Shown one piece after another: positions 37,030 to 45,615 of a stretch of 64,000 bases of DNA. This DNA comes from Bacillus glycinifermentans. Lineage in GTDB: Bacteria; Bacillota; Bacilli; Bacillales; Bacillaceae. The first letter of the stretch is position 1; every line of letters begins with the position of its first letter. Location: contig NZ_LECW02000004.1 of assembly GCF_001042475.2 (NCBI RefSeq), positions 372,001 to 436,000 of the forward strand, in the 5' to 3' direction. A model generated the notes under the pieces. It saw nothing but the letters and a program-made list of their open reading frames with translations. It was not told the origin of the DNA and did no database searches. Position numbers and translations under genes: made by a program.

Positions 37030-37835
37030 TAAAACAGAAGAGGTATTTCTTTCAAACTGCGGATCAGCGTCCCTTGCATCCACCAGCAAATCGCTCCTTG
37101 TTTTCAATCTTAGTTCAGGCATTCGCTCCAAAAGTATACGAACGGCAATTTCTCCTTCTAGTCTGGCGAGCGGCGCACCAAAGCAATAATGAACTCTTTT
37201 CCAAAAGCAATATGGTTATTAGCTACTCTTGTAATATCAAAGGTATCGTGATCGGTAAATTGTTCGGAATCCCGATTTGCAGAAGTTAACGAAATAAACA
37301 CCATTTCGCCTTTTTGAATGCGTTTATTTCCAGCTCAACATCCCCGGAAGCCCATCTCACGTTAATGAGGTGAACAGGTCCGTTATAGCGCAGCTTTTCT
37401 TCTACCGTTGAATGAATAAGCTCAAGGTGAGTTTTTAGCATTTCCTTCTGTTCAGGATGTTCCGGCAAGGCAAGCACTCCATTGCCAAAGAGGTTGACCG
37501 TTGTTTCATGACCTGCGAGAATGAGGACAAATACCATTGCATATCATTCATGCTCGGTCAAAACGTCTCCATCATCCTCGACACTGATGAGGTCGCTTAT
37601 CAAATCCTCCTGCAAGTCGTTTCGCTTTAAAGCAATCAATTTCTTTAGATACTCGACAAATGCATCATCGCTTCTTCGCTATCTTGCATTAATGGAGGAT
37701 TATTCACGCTTTCAGTGATCGGGTTGGACCATTTGCGGAATTGATCTTGAGCTTCAAAAGGAACACCCAGCATTTCACAAATCACGTTAATCGGCAACGG
37801 AAAAATTTGATCCCTTTTATTTTATTTTAAAAAAA
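37030..37835 (-). pseudogene. Cytochrome P450 pseudogene (5' truncated, frameshifted)
   Basis: Fragments of one bacterial P450 lie in order on the minus strand: INVICEMLGVPFEAQDQF, then the I-helix LILAGHETTVNLFGNG, the ExxR helix region VEEKLRYNGPVHL (here EEKLR), and the heme-region end YCFGAPLARLEGEIAVR. Several frameshifts and stops separate them, and the first ~140 codons are missing. It is similar to the CYP107-type enzymes of Bacillus. Not functional. Confidence 0.85.
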
Positions 37836-37848
37836 GGAAAAAAATATC

Positions 37849-37881
37849 GTCCGTACGGGCATATGTGATGTACTTTCGGGC
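37849..37881 (-). promoter_or_regulatory. Second tandem YdfI-like operator, upstream of the P450 pseudogene
   Basis: On the minus strand GCCCGAAAGTAC (37881-37870) and GCCCGTACGGAC (37860-37849), 21 bp apart. The neighbouring A-rich stretch also resembles the ydfJ promoter, which suggests a duplicated promoter or a former second target of YdfI. Confidence 0.5.
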
Positions 37882-37899
37882 AATAAGGACTCAGGAATG

Positions 37900-38254
37900 T
37901 ACTAGACATAGATAAAGCCGCGACACTACCCAAAAAAGCTATTGATTTAAAGAATCTGAAGTTTCCCGATTATGTTTTTAAGGCTCTAAACAAGGTGAAA
38001 CCCATCAAATAATATGAACCGGCAGGCATTAACATTATATTTCGGCCTTATCTGACAAGGAAAAACAATGACAAAAGCAGATGAATCTTACGGAACGGTT
38101 GAAAGTATCCGAATTAGACAGGAAAATAAGAAAAATTCTTTCCTAAATCATTCGTAGGGTTTATAATCTAATCCTCTTTGAATGAATCACGCCTTTTCAA
38201 GGAAGCAAGGTAAGATCAAGCTCCAGCACCTGCACAATATAATTAGGGGCTAGC
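37900..38254. other. Gene-free stretch with a short 3' coding scrap
   Basis: Plus-strand codons ending KNLKFPDYVFKALNKV then a stop near 38011 look like the tail of a lost gene. The rest shows no recognisable gene. Confidence 0.4.
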
Positions 38255-38425
38255 TTGGCATTGGCTGACGCTCTACTAAACCTTTATAGAGCTTATAAAA
38301 ACTTCTTTCGAGATCAAACTGTCGGATTTCAGGGATTCAAACATAAAAAAAAGCCTATGCAAAGTGATACAATGAATAACCAAAACGGTACCAGTATATT
38401 AAGTGTTGGTGAAATATTAAGAATA
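38240..38425 (+). pseudogene. IS605-family TnpB (OrfB) fragment
   Basis: The plus frame LLNLYRAYKNFFRD, followed by VGFQGFKHKKKPMQS, matches the N-terminal region of IS605 TnpB proteins (typically ..YKNFF..GFPKFKSKK..). Only about 50 of ~370 codons remain, without the RuvC motifs. It is a dead scrap of a mobile element. Confidence 0.72.
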
Positions 38426-38474
38426 CGTAGATGCTCTTTAGAAAATAAATTTTTAAATTGAAGGAGGACAATTT

Positions 38475-39500
38475 ATGCCACTTATACTCATTTCGTGTGT
38501 GTTTCTTTTCACAGGAGCAGTTATTCTTCTGAAAGAGAGACGCAGTTTTCTCGGAGGAATGATTTTGACTTTTGGCGGTTTAAGTTTATCAATCACCTTG
38601 GTTCTATTGGGTATGGAAAAAATCAGCGAGTTGTCAGATTCTGTTTCTTTGGTTGTACTTTTGATTGTTTATGGCTTTTTCCCTTTGCTCTTTTTTGGTA
38701 TTTGCGGCTATTTTATTTATAATACTCGCATGATGAACACAAAAGAAGGACGCAGCGCAACTGCAAAACTTTCTGCTTTATTAGGAATCAATTTAACAAT
38801 CTCTGTACCTGCATTTATTTATTTAGTAGTCATGGGTGGAAACAAGATTCCTTATTGGCTAGGGGCAATATTAATATTTATTTTACTTTGTGACCTGTTA
38901 TTTTCTTTTTTCTTTGTTTGTTATCTCTTCTATTCGTGGATGTATCAAATGATTCCATTTACCAAAAAAATAGACTATATCATTGTTTTAGGTTCAGGAA
39001 TTCGCAGCGAAGACGTTCCGCCACTTTTAAGAAGTCGATTAGACAAAGCGATTGAGTATTATCATAAGAATCCAGAAGCAAAAATTGTCGTAAGCGGAGG
39101 TCAAGGAGCAGATGAGCCTGTCTCAGAAGCATTTGCGATGAGAAAATATCTCCTAAGTCAAAACATTCCTGATGAAAAAATTCTGTTAGAGGATCAATCC
39201 ACCACAACCTTCGAAAATATGACATTTTCGAAAAACGTAATTTTACAAGATTGGCAAAAGAAAAATCATGAACCGTCGATTATTTTTTCCACAAATAATT
39301 ACCATGTACTTCGCGGGGGATTGTATGCTAGAAAAGCTGGATTAAAAGCGCAGGGTGTCGGCGCTCCGACAGCTCTATATTTTTTACCTACAGCATTGAT
39401 TCGTGAATATATCGCACTTTTGGTTCTTTATAAATGGTTTAGCATAGGGATTGTCCTGTTCTCGCTATTCGTAATTGTCATAAGCTATTTGCCGATTTAA
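38475..39500 (+). CDS. YdcF/DUF218 family membrane protein
   Basis: A 341-residue protein: five or six N-terminal transmembrane helices (residues 1-165), then a DUF218 domain (YIIVLGSGIR, VVSGGQGADEPVSEA, STNNYHVLRGG) and a final transmembrane helix. DUF218 proteins such as SanA/YdcF are linked to the cell envelope; activity unknown. Strong AAGGAGG ribosome site. Confidence 0.82.
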   Translation: MPLILISCVFLFTGAVILLKERRSFLGGMILTFGGLSLSITLVLLGMEKISELSDSVSLVVLLIVYGFFPLLFFGICGYFIYNTRMMNTKEGRSATAKLSALLGINLTISVPAFIYLVVMGGNKIPYWLGAILIFILLCDLLFSFFFVCYLFYSWMYQMIPFTKKIDYIIVLGSGIRSEDVPPLLRSRLDKAIEYYHKNPEAKIVVSGGQGADEPVSEAFAMRKYLLSQNIPDEKILLEDQSTTTFENMTFSKNVILQDWQKKNHEPSIIFSTNNYHVLRGGLYARKAGLKAQGVGAPTALYFLPTALIREYIALLVLYKWFSIGIVLFSLFVIVISYLPI

Positions 39501-39920
39501 AAAACGCTTATTAATGGAAATTATAAGGACGAAGGATTACTTGTTACCCAAATCACTGCTGGCAGAACATCGATTGTTGAATTTTGAAGTTCGAGAAAGA
39601 TGAGAAAAGAATTTGATACGGCTTCTCAATGTGTCTCAGCTGCTGCAGAATAAGCGATGGGTTTCGATTCTTACGATAAGACATGACTCGAAGCTAAAAG
39701 GAAACAATAATCGATTCTTTTTTTGTTCTTCCCCGAAGAAATGTCTGACAGGATAAGCCTGCAAAAATGTTAAAAACATTACCTTAAATGAAATTTTGGA
39801 GACCAGGAAAATTAAATAGCTCATCAGATTAAAATCTAATGCTAATTATCGTTTCAAACCTTTTTTCGAATGCTATTACTGTTCTCAAATGTAATGTAAA
39901 TGAATTACACCTTCACAGAA
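39501..39920. other. Intergenic, nothing recognised
   Basis: About 420 AT-rich bases between the DUF218 gene and the hxlB terminator. No intact gene or clear repeat seen. Confidence 0.4.
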
Positions 39921-39960
39921 AAAAGGCGCAACATCCCTTATGAAAATTGCGCCTTTACTT
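39921..39960 (-). terminator. Terminator of hxlAB
   Basis: AAAGGCGCAA / TTGCGCCTTT hairpin 14-50 bp beyond the hxlB stop, with A/T tails on both sides. Confidence 0.82.
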
Positions 39961-39973
39961 TACTAATACATAT

Positions 39974-40531
39974 CTATTCAAGATTTGCATGATTCCCATA
40001 CATGTGCTGAGTATTCAGCCCTTTCATCTCCATCATTCGCAATATGGCGGCATCATAAAACAGTAAAAGAGTCTGTTCAAAAAGCGACCCCATCGGTTGA
40101 ATGGTCTGTTTATCACTTGCCGCTTTATCCTTCGGTGAACCGGGCAGCTGCACGATATGATCAGATACTTCAGCTATCGGTGAATCCGGAGAGACTGTAA
40201 CTGCTGCTACGGTACCTCCGATATCTTTTGCCTTTTCCGCCATGTGAAGTAAACTTTCTGTTTTTCCTGATCCTGTGCCTACGATAAGCAAGTCTTTCTC
40301 TGTAAATGAAGGTGTTACTGTTTCTCCAGTAACATACGCATAAATACCCATGTGCATTAATCTCATAGCAAATGACTTCCCCATTAATCCAGAACGACCT
40401 GCACCGGAAACAAACACTTTTTCTGAAGATATAATACTGGATATTAAATCCTCTATTCCTTCCTCTTGAATACGAGAAGTTGCATCATTCAGTTCTGCGA
40501 TGATCGTTTTTAAATAATCATAAGCCTTCAT
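39974..40531 (-). CDS. hxlB: HxlB, 6-phospho-3-hexuloisomerase
   Basis: A 185-residue SIS-domain isomerase (SGAGRSGLMGKSFAMR; GTGSGKTESL) that converts hexulose-6-phosphate to fructose-6-phosphate in the ribulose monophosphate route for formaldehyde. Its ATG overlaps the hxlA stop (ATGA). The gene itself is intact although its partner hxlA is frameshifted. Confidence 0.93.
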   Translation of the reverse strand: MKAYDYLKTIIAELNDATSRIQEEGIEDLISSIISSEKVFVSGAGRSGLMGKSFAMRLMHMGIYAYVTGETVTPSFTEKDLLIVGTGSGKTESLLHMAEKAKDIGGTVAAVTVSPDSPIAEVSDHIVQLPGSPKDKAASDKQTIQPMGSLFEQTLLLFYDAAILRMMEMKGLNTQHMYGNHANLE

Positions 40532-41147
40532 GATTGTTGGATCATCTGCTTCATTTCTGCGGCTGCTGCCGCTTTATGATCCTGGATTGCTATACCGCCG
40601 CCAACGATAATCAAATCAGGGTTTAATTTAACAACTTCAGGCAATGTGTCCAGCTTAATTCCGCCTGCAATAGCCGTTTTTGAGTTTTTTACTACATTCT
40701 TAATTGTCATTAAGTCTTCAAATGAATTTTGGCCAATGGCCTGAAGATCATAACCCGTATGCACGCAAATATAATCAACGCCAAATTCATCTAATTCTTT
40801 GGCTCGCGCTTTTATATCTTTAACCCCAATCATATCCACCAAGATTTCTTTGCCTCTTCTACAGCGCCTCTAATGGACATGTCTTCAGCAGCACCTAGAA
40901 TAGTGATAATATCAGCTCCTGCTTCTGAGGCTTTCATAACTTCATACCCGGCTGCGTCCATTATTTTAAGGTCTGCCAGTACTTTCAAATTCGGGAAAGC
41001 GGCTTTTACCTCTTTTACTGCACGAAGTCCTTCGTTAATCACAACCGGCGTACCGATTTCGACAATGTCAATGTATTCTTCTACTTCTTTTACTACTTTG
41101 ATGGCTTCCGGTATATTGACTAAGTCTAATGCTAACTGTAATTCCAC
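40528..41147 (-). pseudogene. hxlA: hxlA, 3-hexulose-6-phosphate synthase, frameshifted
   Basis: Two overlapping frames together make a full-length HxlA (~207 residues): the N-terminal half (ALDLVNIPEAI to GAVEEAKK) at 40830-41147 and the C-terminal half (ILVDMIGVKDI to the stop) at 40528-40842. At the joint the sequence goes from GCAAAGAA straight to ATCTTGGTG, where B. subtilis encodes KKQNKKILVD. The simplest cause is a deletion of about 10-13 bp between A-rich repeats. As written, no active HxlA can be made, so formaldehyde fixation by hxlAB would be lost. Confidence 0.88.
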
Positions 41148-41271
41148 TTATAAGTCACCCCAGTTTTTAAATTATCAATATGAATTCCGCGGATGATTCT
41201 CTTGATATTTCACTTACAAGAAGAGTATAGCAAGAAGGATAACCCCTTTATAGTACGCACTTTTTTTTTAC

Positions 41272-41300
41272 ATACTATACTTTTACTCATATGGTATAGA
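41272..41300. promoter_or_regulatory. Possible HxlR-operator region upstream of hxlA
   Basis: CTATAC / GTATAG inverted arms with repeated TATAG and ATAGTAC motifs around 41228-41300 in the hxlA upstream region. HxlR is known to bind repeats before hxlAB; assignment here is inference. Confidence 0.35.
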
Positions 41301-41302
41301 AA

Positions 41303-41330
41303 AAGATACTGTCTCCAAAACAGTATCTCC
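41303..41330 (-). terminator. Terminator of hxlR
   Basis: GATACTGT (41305-41312) / ACAGTATC (41320-41327); on the minus strand it is followed by TTTTTC, 15 bp past the hxlR stop. Confidence 0.75.
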
Positions 41331-41341
41331 AATCAATCTTC

Positions 41342-41687
41342 CTATTTATCATATTTGAAAAAATTGGTATCTATATAATTTTTACCCCACTCATACATAG
41401 CTTCTAATATAGGCATTAAACTTTCTCCTTGTTTTGTTAGGGAATATTCAACTTTCGGGGGAACAACAGGATATACTTCCCTATGTACAATATTCTTCTT
41501 CTAATTCACGCAGCTGATTCACCAGCATTCTTTGAGTAATGCCGGGCATCAGAGCTTTCAATTCCCCAAACCTTTTCGTACCTTCTTTTCCCAGAAACCA
41601 CAAAATCAGCATTTTCCATTTTCCTCCGATGATGTTGAGCGTTAACTCTTTCTCGCAATTAAATGTTTTATTTTCCATCCGTGACAT
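41342..41687 (-). pseudogene. hxlR: hxlR, activator of hxlAB, frameshifted
   Basis: The first 66 codons ([15 protein letters not shown] to LRELEEE) give the DNA-binding winged helix of an HxlR/DUF24 regulator. They then stop early, and a shifted frame continues as [19 protein letters not shown] through [15 protein letters not shown] to a TAG at 41342. One base is missing (or two added) in the GAAGAAGAATATTG stretch. Together with hxlA this gives two independent breaks in the same pathway. Confidence 0.87.
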
Positions 41688-41689
41688 AT

Positions 41690-41848
41690 GCTCACTCCTT
41701 ATCTAATTTGCAGTAAATTAAAATATAATTTTCATGATAAACCATGACATCATTGTAAAAAGATTTTATCTAATTAATCAATCATGGTGCTTTTTAATTG
41801 GCATGACTAAAAAATGATGTAAAGTTGCGGCAAAAGATTTGAAATACC
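41690..41848. other. hxlR upstream region
   Basis: Short AT-rich stretch that must contain the hxlR promoter. No operator is clear. Confidence 0.35.
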
Positions 41849-41976
41849 CATCCTCAGGCGGCCGCTTCGGGCTTGGTTTGAAATCAAAGAGAAACATCAG
41901 GGCGGAGTTATTATCCCGGAGTGAGAAGCGTGCGCTGATGAAAATGTTTCATGCGTTTTATCAGGCGGAGTAGAAG
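41849..41976 (+). pseudogene. sigK 3'-end remnant 4
   Basis: Short copy: ATCCTCAGGCGGCCGCTTCG (internal deletion), TTTGAAATCAAAGAGAAA, GTGAGAAGCGTGCGCTGATG, AAAATGTTTCATGCGTTTTA, CAGGCGGAG. ATCCTCAGGC is shared with remnant 1 and not with sigK. Confidence 0.82.
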
Positions 41977-41992
41977 GGAAAATAATATCAGT

Positions 41993-42030
41993 AAAGAGGC
42001 CGGGAGCAAGAGAATCTCGGCCTCTTTCAT
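41993..42030. terminator. Hairpin following sigK remnant 4
   Basis: AAAGAGGCCG (41993-42002) / CGGCCTCTTT (42018-42027). The preceding ATATCAGTAAAGAGG resembles ATATCAATTAAGAGG after remnant 2. It can also end the convergent sulfur operon. Confidence 0.7.
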
Positions 42031-42097
42031 CTTTTTCTAGAATAACGGTTTAATAGAATTCCATGCGCTTGATTAAAGCTCAAATGGCTGACCCTTG

Positions 42098-43510
42098 TCA
42101 CACGATTGTGAGACCGTCTTTCTGCCATTGGACAATGCCGCCGCTCAAACTCAATACTTGTTTGAACCCGCCGTTTGCTTGCAGGATGCTGGCCCCGATG
42201 GCGGACCGGGCTCCGGAATGGCATTGCACAAGGATCGGACAGTCTCTTTTAATTTCATCCAGCCGTTCCTGGAGCGTCCCCAGCATGATGTGCTGCGCAT
42301 TCGGAATGTGGCCTTCCTGCCATTCAGTCAGATTGCGGACATCAAGGACGTGCACGAATCCGTCCTCCACCAATTTAGCAATATCCAATGGTGGTATCTC
42401 CGTGTACGATTCAAGTGTAAAAGCGCCGCTTGCCAGGATTTTGCCGCTGTCCATAACCCCTGCCACATTGTCAATGCCTACAGAGCGCAGCGCTTTTAGA
42501 AGTTCGCTCATTTTATCCGGATTCGTTATGAAGTACACAGGACGATTGTAGTCAATGAGCCAGCCTGCCCAGTTCGTAAACGCCTTGTTAAATGGAATGT
42601 TGATTGTGCCTTTGACATGCCCTTCAGCAAATTCCCGGGAAGGTCGGGTATCCACAATTTGCGCTTTTTTCTGCAAATCTTTCACTTGTTCAATCGAAGT
42701 GATCTCTGGAACAGCAGACAGATCTGTAAGCAATGCTGGGCCTTCTTTATTCACGCGTTTCATCACGGCAAAATATTTTGGCGGTTCCGGCTGTCCATCA
42801 AGCAAGGCTTTTACGAATTCCTCTTCATCGGTGTAAGCCATTGCCCAGTTAAACAGCTTTTCATAGCCGACAGTCGAGGTCGGAATCGCTCCCAATGCCT
42901 TGCCGCAAGAGCTGCCTGCGCCATGTGCCGGCCAGACCTGCAGGTAATCCGGGAGTTGTTTAAACTTCATGAGTGACTTGAACATCTCTCTCGCCCCCGT
43001 TTCTGACGTTCCCTTGATCCCCGCCGCTTTTTCGAGCAAATCGGGTCTGCCGATGTCGCCTACAAAGACGAAATCTCCCGTAAAGATTCCGATTGGACGG
43101 TCCGCATTTCCTCCGCTGTCCGTCAACAGGAAAGATATGCTTTCCGGGGTATGGCCTGGGGTATGCATCACCTCAAACATCAGGTTTCCGATGGAAAAGC
43201 GATCACCGTCTTTCACAAGTTGATGTTTCAATCCATCAATATATTGATATTTCCAATCTGCATCGCCTTCATCGGAAAGATACAGCTTCGCTTGGTGTAT
43301 AACGCCGAGTTCGCGGGCACCGGAAACAAAATCGGCGTGAATATGGGTTTCTGCGGCCGCTGTGATGCTTAGTCCTTCTTCTTTGGCTGCTTGTAAATAC
43401 GGTTTTAGATTGCGGCCGGGGTCAATCACAATCGCTTCCCCTGTTTTTTGGCAGCCGACCAGATAGGATGCATGGGCCAGCTTTTCATCGTAAAAGTAGC
43501 GCAACAACAT
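42098..43510 (-). CDS. CstB-like persulfide dioxygenase-rhodanese fusion
   Basis: A 470-residue protein: N-terminal metallo-beta-lactamase domain of the persulfide dioxygenase type (THIHAD at 55-60, further GHTPESISFL and TGDFVFVGDIGR), then a rhodanese-like domain lacking its cysteine, then an active rhodanese with Cys430 (QCHSGARS). This matches S. aureus CstB, which oxidises persulfides to thiosulfate. ATG 43510 follows GGGGAGG; the frame is open to 43537. Last gene of the sulfur cluster, after sqr. Confidence 0.88.
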   Translation of the reverse strand: MLLRYFYDEKLAHASYLVGCQKTGEAIVIDPGRNLKPYLQAAKEEGLSITAAAETHIHADFVSGARELGVIHQAKLYLSDEGDADWKYQYIDGLKHQLVKDGDRFSIGNLMFEVMHTPGHTPESISFLLTDSGGNADRPIGIFTGDFVFVGDIGRPDLLEKAAGIKGTSETGAREMFKSLMKFKQLPDYLQVWPAHGAGSSCGKALGAIPTSTVGYEKLFNWAMAYTDEEEFVKALLDGQPEPPKYFAVMKRVNKEGPALLTDLSAVPEITSIEQVKDLQKKAQIVDTRPSREFAEGHVKGTINIPFNKAFTNWAGWLIDYNRPVYFITNPDKMSELLKALRSVGIDNVAGVMDSGKILASGAFTLESYTEIPPLDIAKLVEDGFVHVLDVRNLTEWQEGHIPNAQHIMLGTLQERLDEIKRDCPILVQCHSGARSAIGASILQANGGFKQVLSLSGGIVQWQKDGLTIV

Positions 43511-43617
43511 GTTGTATTCCTCCCCTTGAATCATCATTTATTTTTTCTGAGAAAACTGTTTTGGAATCCTGCATCATGCACATCATCTAAATACACGGAC
43601 GTTAACTTTGTCCTCCC

Positions 43618-44817
43618 TTACATCAGTCCTTTTAACATGCCATTCCAATAAATGATGGGAAGCAATCTTCTTTTTAACAGGTACATGCTGAATCGTTCTT
43701 TGGACTGATCAAATGGAAACGTTTCTTGCGGCACCTTGTGATAGTCAAACTCGGCCAGCACGAGTTTGTTGTATCCTGTAACCAAGGGGCATGAGGTGTA
43801 TCCATCGTACTTTGCATCTAATGAAGATCCTTTTATCAAGGACAGCAGATTTTGCACCGCAACCGGAGCCTGTTTGCGAATCGCCGCCCCTGTTTTGGAC
43901 GTCGGGAGGTTGGCACAGTCTCCAATTCCGAAAACATTGGCAAACTTTTTGTGCTGCAGAGTGTACGGATCAACATCGACCCATCCGCCGGCATCCGCCA
44001 ATGCGCTTTCTTTTATAAATAGAGGCGCTTTCATCGGCGGTGTCACATGAAGAAGATCGTATGTTAGTACTTCCTGTTCCCCCGTCTCCAGATTCTCGAA
44101 CAAGGCTTCTTTTGAATCAGGCCGAATTTCGACCAGGTTTCGTTTGTACATCGTTTGGATGTCCTTGCGCCGGACGACTTTTTCGAGCGCATTTGCATAT
44201 TTGGGGACATCGAAAATGATTGATTTAGCAGATGCAAAAATAATGTCCGACTGATTGCGAACATTTGACTTGCGGAAATAGTCGTCTGCCAAGTACATAA
44301 TTTTCTGTGGAGCTCCCCCGCATTTCACGGGAGAATCCGGATGAGTGAAAATGGCGGTTCCGCCTTTAAAGTTGCGGATGTTTTCCCAAGTGCTGTCTAC
44401 CGTATCGTACGAGTAGTTGCTGCAAACCCCGTTTTTTCCGACCGCATCTTTCAAACCTTTGACCCCGTTCCAATCGATGTGCAAACCGGCTGCTGCAACA
44501 AGATAATCATAGGAAACGATCGTTCCTTGTTTTGTAAGGAGTGTGTTCTGTTCCGGCCGAAACTCCGTTACAGCATCGCCGATCAAGTCGACCCCGGCAG
44601 GAATCAGGGAAGCCAGATCGCGCTCCGACTCTTCCTTCTTCGCTGCTCCGCCTCCGACTAATGTCCACAAAGGCTGGTAGTAGTGCTTTGTTTGCGGGTC
44701 AATGATGGCAATGTGTCCTTTGAGTTTTTTAGAAGCCCGGACGAGGCGGGCTGCTACACAGATGCCGGCAGTCCCTGCTCCAACAATGACAACGGAATAA
44801 CGAACTTGTCTTGCCAT
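43618..44817 (-). CDS. sqr: Sqr, sulfide:quinone oxidoreductase
   Basis: A 399-residue flavoprotein: FAD-binding VGAGTAGIC at the N-terminus and the two redox cysteines expected of Sqr, Cys132 and Cys166 (SPVKCGGAPQ). It oxidises sulfide at the membrane, feeding electrons to menaquinone and producing persulfide for the CstB-like enzyme downstream. ATG 44817 follows AAGGGGG. A palindrome at 44910-44925 lies in its promoter region. Confidence 0.9.
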   Translation of the reverse strand: MARQVRYSVVIVGAGTAGICVAARLVRASKKLKGHIAIIDPQTKHYYQPLWTLVGGGAAKKEESERDLASLIPAGVDLIGDAVTEFRPEQNTLLTKQGTIVSYDYLVAAAGLHIDWNGVKGLKDAVGKNGVCSNYSYDTVDSTWENIRNFKGGTAIFTHPDSPVKCGGAPQKIMYLADDYFRKSNVRNQSDIIFASAKSIIFDVPKYANALEKVVRRKDIQTMYKRNLVEIRPDSKEALFENLETGEQEVLTYDLLHVTPPMKAPLFIKESALADAGGWVDVDPYTLQHKKFANVFGIGDCANLPTSKTGAAIRKQAPVAVQNLLSLIKGSSLDAKYDGYTSCPLVTGYNKLVLAEFDYHKVPQETFPFDQSKERFSMYLLKRRLLPIIYWNGMLKGLM

Positions 44818-44909
44818 AGTCAACCCCCTTATGCTTTTAGAAAGTTGATGTTTTTCGTAAAGATGCGTATCTCTGTTTTTAAGGTAACACTGATCTCCCT
44901 TTTTCTATA

Positions 44910-44925
44910 TAGGGGAACTCCCCTA
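44910..44925. promoter_or_regulatory. Palindromic operator candidate upstream of sqr
   Basis: TAGGGGAACTCCCCTA is a palindrome apart from its two central bases. It lies ~95 bp before sqr and just after the response-regulator gene, so it may be the binding site of that regulator. It differs from the CstR-like sites near 49 kb. Confidence 0.45.
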
Positions 44926-44970
44926 CTTTTATGTGAGGCCCGTCTTCCCGAGCTGACAAAAGGCAGTCTG

Positions 44971-45615
44971 TTACAACGCCAGATCCAGATATTTGTTTTT
45001 AATCGCATATTGGATCAATTCGTGTTTCGAGTCCAGCTCTAACTTTTGCATGATATTCGTTTTGTGGTTTTCCACGGTTTTGACGCTGATCGAGAGTTTA
45101 TCGGCAATCTCTTTATTGGCATAACCCAGCACAATGAGTCTGACAATCTCCTTTTCGCGAACAGTTAAAACAGAAGTCGGCTTTTTGGACTCTGAATTCA
45201 GCCATTGTTTAATGATGTCTTGCGATACAGATGTCTTGTAAAAGAGTTTTCCTCTGTGCACCTCGACAATCGCCTGATAAAGCAACTGATAATCGCTGTT
45301 TTTCAAAACGTACCCATGGGCCCCCACCTCGACCGCTTTATGAACAAAAATTTCCTCATCATGTATTGTCAAAATCACGATTTTAACAGATGGATTCAGC
45401 TTTCGGATCTCGCTGCTTGCTGTGAATCCATCCAATCCATTTGGCATTGACAAATCCATCAGCACGACATCCGGTTTCAACTGACCGGTTTTGAGGACGG
45501 CTTCGTTGCCATTGTGGCTTTCTCCAACAATTTCAATTTCAGAAAAACCTTCCAAAAGCACACGAATTCCCTTGCGGATCATCATGTGGTCATCGACCAG
45601 CAATACCCTGATCAC
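44971..45615 (-). CDS. NarL/NreC-type response regulator
   Basis: A 214-residue regulator: receiver with DD at 8-9 and acceptor Asp in VVLMDLSMP, Lys in VLKNSDY, and LuxR-type helix-turn-helix (ANKEIADKLSISVKTVENHKT). Its start overlaps the 3' end of the kinase gene by 26 bp. Embedded between the kinase and sqr, it probably controls sulfide oxidation genes. Confidence 0.9.
   Translation of the reverse strand: MIRVLLVDDHMMIRKGIRVLLEGFSEIEIVGESHNGNEAVLKTGQLKPDVVLMDLSMPNGLDGFTASSEIRKLNPSVKIVILTIHDEEIFVHKAVEVGAHGYVLKNSDYQLLYQAIVEVHRGKLFYKTSVSQDIIKQWLNSESKKPTSVLTVREKEIVRLIVLGYANKEIADKLSISVKTVENHKTNIMQKLELDSKHELIQYAIKNKYLDLAL

Noticed and set aside
38255..38461. Frame of 68 codons as a gene
   Set aside because: Its first part is an internal piece of an IS605 TnpB; start and catalytic domains are missing, so it is kept only as a pseudogene.
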